Shown here in pieces: positions 62,189 through 64,000 of a stretch of 64,000 nucleotides of DNA. The position numbers were made by a program, and so were the translations under genes. Location of the stretch: assembly GCF_003058195.1 (NCBI RefSeq), contig NZ_QBUH01000001.1, positions 434,001 through 498,000 on the forward strand. The letters are read 5' to 3'. Each line of letters starts with the position of its first letter. Within the stretch, counting starts at the first letter, position 1. A model generated the notes under the pieces. That model had not been told where the DNA came from, made no database searches, and saw nothing but the letters and a program-made list of their open reading frames with translations. Source of the DNA: Elizabethkingia sp. YR214. Its GTDB lineage: Bacteria > Bacteroidota > Bacteroidia > Flavobacteriales > Weeksellaceae.

Positions 62189-63457
62189 TTAGTTATAGTA
62201 ACGGCCTGCAAAATTTATAAACTCAGTTAACCTGTAGATGTTATTAAAGCCTAAATAAGCGAATAAAATAATTAAAACAACCCAGAGTGCCGAAATAGTT
62301 TTTGGATTCCCTCTCTGGCTGTAAAAAAGCCATCCCAGTAACATGGGGACAACAAATATAAAATGGCCTCCATAAATATAGGATGTATGTAGTCCGAACT
62401 TTAATACACAGTGTATAATAGCATCACACAAAAGTGATAATCCAAGTATTAGAACCAGTTTGTTTTTATAATTGGAAATAAGGCTCCAAATAAGGAATAA
62501 GGCAATTAAAGCAACAAAAAGATAAGATGCCCAGGAAGAATAAACATCCATAAATAATGCTTTATATTCAAAACCTGTTCTACTGGTGTAATCTCTGGTG
62601 ATAAAACTTGGAAATAACATGCTGCCACCCCAAAACCATGATGTCATCATATCCCATAAAGGCGTTACTTTTGGTTTGGAAAACCGTTCGTATTGAGAGG
62701 ACGTTTGATTAATAATTAATTGAAGTCTAAAATCAAGCCTCCATAAATATAACAGAATAAATATACCAACGGAGATAATACCATATAAAATAGTCCGGCC
62801 AAAATGTTTCCACTTTCTGAATAAATCTTTTTCAAAAAGTACAGGAATATAAACCTTTACAATATTAGTAATGGTAAGACCACCGATTAGAATAGAAAAG
62901 CAAGTTAACGGAATAAGACCAATTTTCTTTTCCTGAGAAAGCTTTAGTGCCGCGAAATAATTAAAGAACACTAAAAGAAAAAATGAAAAAGTATAGGTTT
63001 CAGGGGTAAATGAGAGGAGAATAGGGGTTGTAAATAAACCAAAAAACAACAGTAAGAATAAACTTATTGAAAGTGGTAATTTAATAATATTTCTGAAGTA
63101 CTTGTAGCATTGTAACATTGTAAACGCAACCGTTATTGTACTAAACATTGATAAGGCGATACGAAATGTTGCATTAGTTTTTCCTCCAGAAATCCATAAA
63201 GCACTTTCCCTAATTATATTAAAAAAATAATTAGAAAACGGGTGGCGTTCCCAAGCTCCTCCAGACACGATAATTGAATAATTATCGAAACTAAAATAAG
63301 CATCCCAAGGGATACGATCATCATAAACCAAACGAAATTGGCTCGCGATAAACCATCCAAATACACCATAAACAACCATAAAGAACAGTAAAACAAATAA
63401 TTCTGTTGAGTTTACCGGGAATATGGTTTTAAAAAAATTGATAATTTTTGCCTTCAC
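62189..63457 (-). CDS. Polytopic membrane protein, possible GT-C-type glycosyltransferase
   Basis: The 422-residue protein has about ten to eleven hydrophobic spans and an early extramembrane loop with RLVYDDRIPWDAYFSFDN and GGAWERHPFSNYFFN, which may be the acidic loop of GT-C transferases. It resembles families I know only as DUF6080-like. No donor or acceptor can be named. It is a single gene between two terminator/promoter gaps. Confidence 0.7.
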   Translation of the reverse strand: MKAKIINFFKTIFPVNSTELFVLLFFMVVYGVFGWFIASQFRLVYDDRIPWDAYFSFDNYSIIVSGGAWERHPFSNYFFNIIRESALWISGGKTNATFRIALSMFSTITVAFTMLQCYKYFRNIIKLPLSISLFLLLFFGLFTTPILLSFTPETYTFSFFLLVFFNYFAALKLSQEKKIGLIPLTCFSILIGGLTITNIVKVYIPVLFEKDLFRKWKHFGRTILYGIISVGIFILLYLWRLDFRLQLIINQTSSQYERFSKPKVTPLWDMMTSWFWGGSMLFPSFITRDYTSRTGFEYKALFMDVYSSWASYLFVALIALFLIWSLISNYKNKLVLILGLSLLCDAIIHCVLKFGLHTSYIYGGHFIFVVPMLLGWLFYSQRGNPKTISALWVVLIILFAYLGFNNIYRLTEFINFAGRYYN

Positions 63458-63497
63458 GCGGCAAAAATAATGCTTAATGATGATTTATAAAGAAAAA

Positions 63498-63737
63498 TTA
63501 ATCATCATAACGATAATATTTTTTTCTTTGCCCCGGAGCATAATCTTTTGCAGAACCACCATATATTTTTTTAGCCTGTCCTGGAGGCAACTTTTTATAT
63601 TCCCGACCATTATAATAATAAGAATTATCATAACGATTAGGGTTTCTTCTGTATGCATAACCATTATAATAAGTATCACATGATACTAGGAATGTTATTG
63701 TGAACACGCCAGCAATTATATATTTTATAGTTTTCAT
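63498..63737 (-). CDS. Tiny lipoprotein with PPGQAKKIYG motif, copy 1
   Basis: The 79-residue lipoprotein has MKTIKYIIAGVFTITFLVSC (lipobox, Cys20), a Tyr/Asn-rich linker, then PPGQAKKIYGGSAKDYAPGQRKK. The same core appears in the adjacent copy. Proteins with this PPGQAKK...APGQ pattern are widespread in Flavobacteriia, often under misleading names. The function is unknown to me. Confidence 0.82.
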   Translation of the reverse strand: MKTIKYIIAGVFTITFLVSCDTYYNGYAYRRNPNRYDNSYYYNGREYKKLPPGQAKKIYGGSAKDYAPGQRKKYYRYDD

Positions 63738-63849
63738 TTTTATTAAGGATTAACAATTATTGTGGTATTGCTACGCTGTTTTTTTCTTTGCCCCGGAGCA
63801 TAATCTTTTGCAGAACCGCCATATATTTTTTTAGCTTGTCCCGGAGGCA
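63521..63849. repeat. Tandem duplication of tiny lipoprotein coding sequence
   Basis: Bases 63521-63589 and 63781-63849 are identical at all but three of 69 positions, in the same orientation 260 bases apart. The starts (MKTIKY) and the bases just before them are also duplicated. This marks a recent gene duplication or conversion. Confidence 0.85.
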
Positions 63850-63940
63850 TCCCGTTATTTCCATTATTATAACGAACATTACATGATCCTAATAGTACAG
63901 TTACAAGTACAAATGCTGTTAAATATTTTATAGTTTTCAT
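63743..63940 (-). CDS. Tiny lipoprotein with PPGQAKKIYG motif, copy 2
   Basis: The 65-residue paralogue begins MKTIKYLTAFVLVTVLLGSC (Cys20) and has the shorter linker NVRYNNGNNGM before PPGQAKKIYGGSAKDYAPGQRKKQ. It is upstream of copy 1 by 5 bases on the same strand, so both are in one transcript. Confidence 0.82.
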   Translation of the reverse strand: MKTIKYLTAFVLVTVLLGSCNVRYNNGNNGMPPGQAKKIYGGSAKDYAPGQRKKQRSNTTIIVNP

Positions 63941-64000
63941 TTTTCTGATTTTATATTTGGTAATCTATTTCAAAATAGATGCCATTGTTGATTATCAGGT

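Noticed and set aside
63485-63683. Overlapping open frames in both directions at the duplicated lipoprotein locus
   Set aside because: The lipoprotein frame has a lipobox and a conserved motif; the others are low-complexity shadows.
1-64000. CRISPR array, prophage or transposase gene
   Set aside because: No regularly spaced repeats, integrase, transposase or phage structural gene was found in any frame.

Overview
This window looks like chromosomal DNA from a member of the Flavobacteriia, most likely the Weeksellaceae (Elizabethkingia/Chryseobacterium group). The DNA is AT-rich. The proteins have Bacteroidetes habits: a MurF-alanine racemase fusion, SusC-free TonB receptors, small MKT/MKK lipoproteins, and a FeoB followed by a tiny Cys-rich membrane peptide. 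Many genes are preceded by TAnnTTTG boxes, the -7 element of the Bacteroidetes housekeeping sigma factor, instead of E. coli type -10 boxes. The genus is an inference; no rRNA is present to confirm it.

Layout. 1-9 kb: rodA end, NlpC/P60 lipoprotein, IutA-like TonB receptor, tRNA-Asn(GUU), rseP, two small outer-membrane proteins, omega-amidase and a JmjC/cupin oxygenase. 9-11 kb: M14 peptidase. 10.9-17.3 kb: a minus-strand NAD/ADP-ribose island with an NrtR-type Nudix regulator, SPFH protein, divergent NAD-kinase-like protein, a small 'ADP-ribosylation/crystallin J1' type protein, a broken macro-domain gene, a PARG-like protein, a second macro domain, RNA 2'-phosphotransferase (KptA) and a metallophosphatase. 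Four near-palindromic TTGYGT-N7-ACRCWA sites sit at the two promoters of this island and are probable NrtR operators. 17.4-17.8 kb: a decayed GNAT acetyltransferase. 17.9-33.3 kb: housekeeping (lepA, ECF sigma/anti-sigma/LTXXQ trio, MFS pump with divergent HxlR regulator, kdsC-like, maf, tsaB, yraN, LD-carboxypeptidase, lysE, rnr, rpiB).

33.3-38.5 kb is a probable chromosome-origin neighbourhood. It has a 650-bp AT-rich gap carrying an inverted pair of perfect DnaA boxes, and two perfect 16-bp parS sites flanking mnmG (gidA). Coding strand is mostly minus to the left of this area and mostly plus from 44.3 kb rightwards. pgk, a frameshifted small gene and a methyltransferase also lie here.

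38.5-64 kb: ybeY, a patatin with a C-terminal barrel, murF-alr, tdk, an acidic protein with rsmI and a WG-repeat protein, alpha-L-fucosidase and fabG. A tight four-gene operon follows (nucleosidase, Lgt-like protein lacking several Lgt catalytic residues, two-TM peptide, Tes/MJ0619-like radical SAM enzyme) that may modify lipids. Then surE, prc, mscS, feoAB plus a Cys-rich peptide, glmM, a TPR protein, a multi-TM protein and two tandemly duplicated tiny lipoproteins.

The two systems most worth attention are the NrtR-controlled NAD/ADP-ribose island and the Lgt-like/radical SAM operon. No CRISPR array, prophage or intact insertion sequence was seen.
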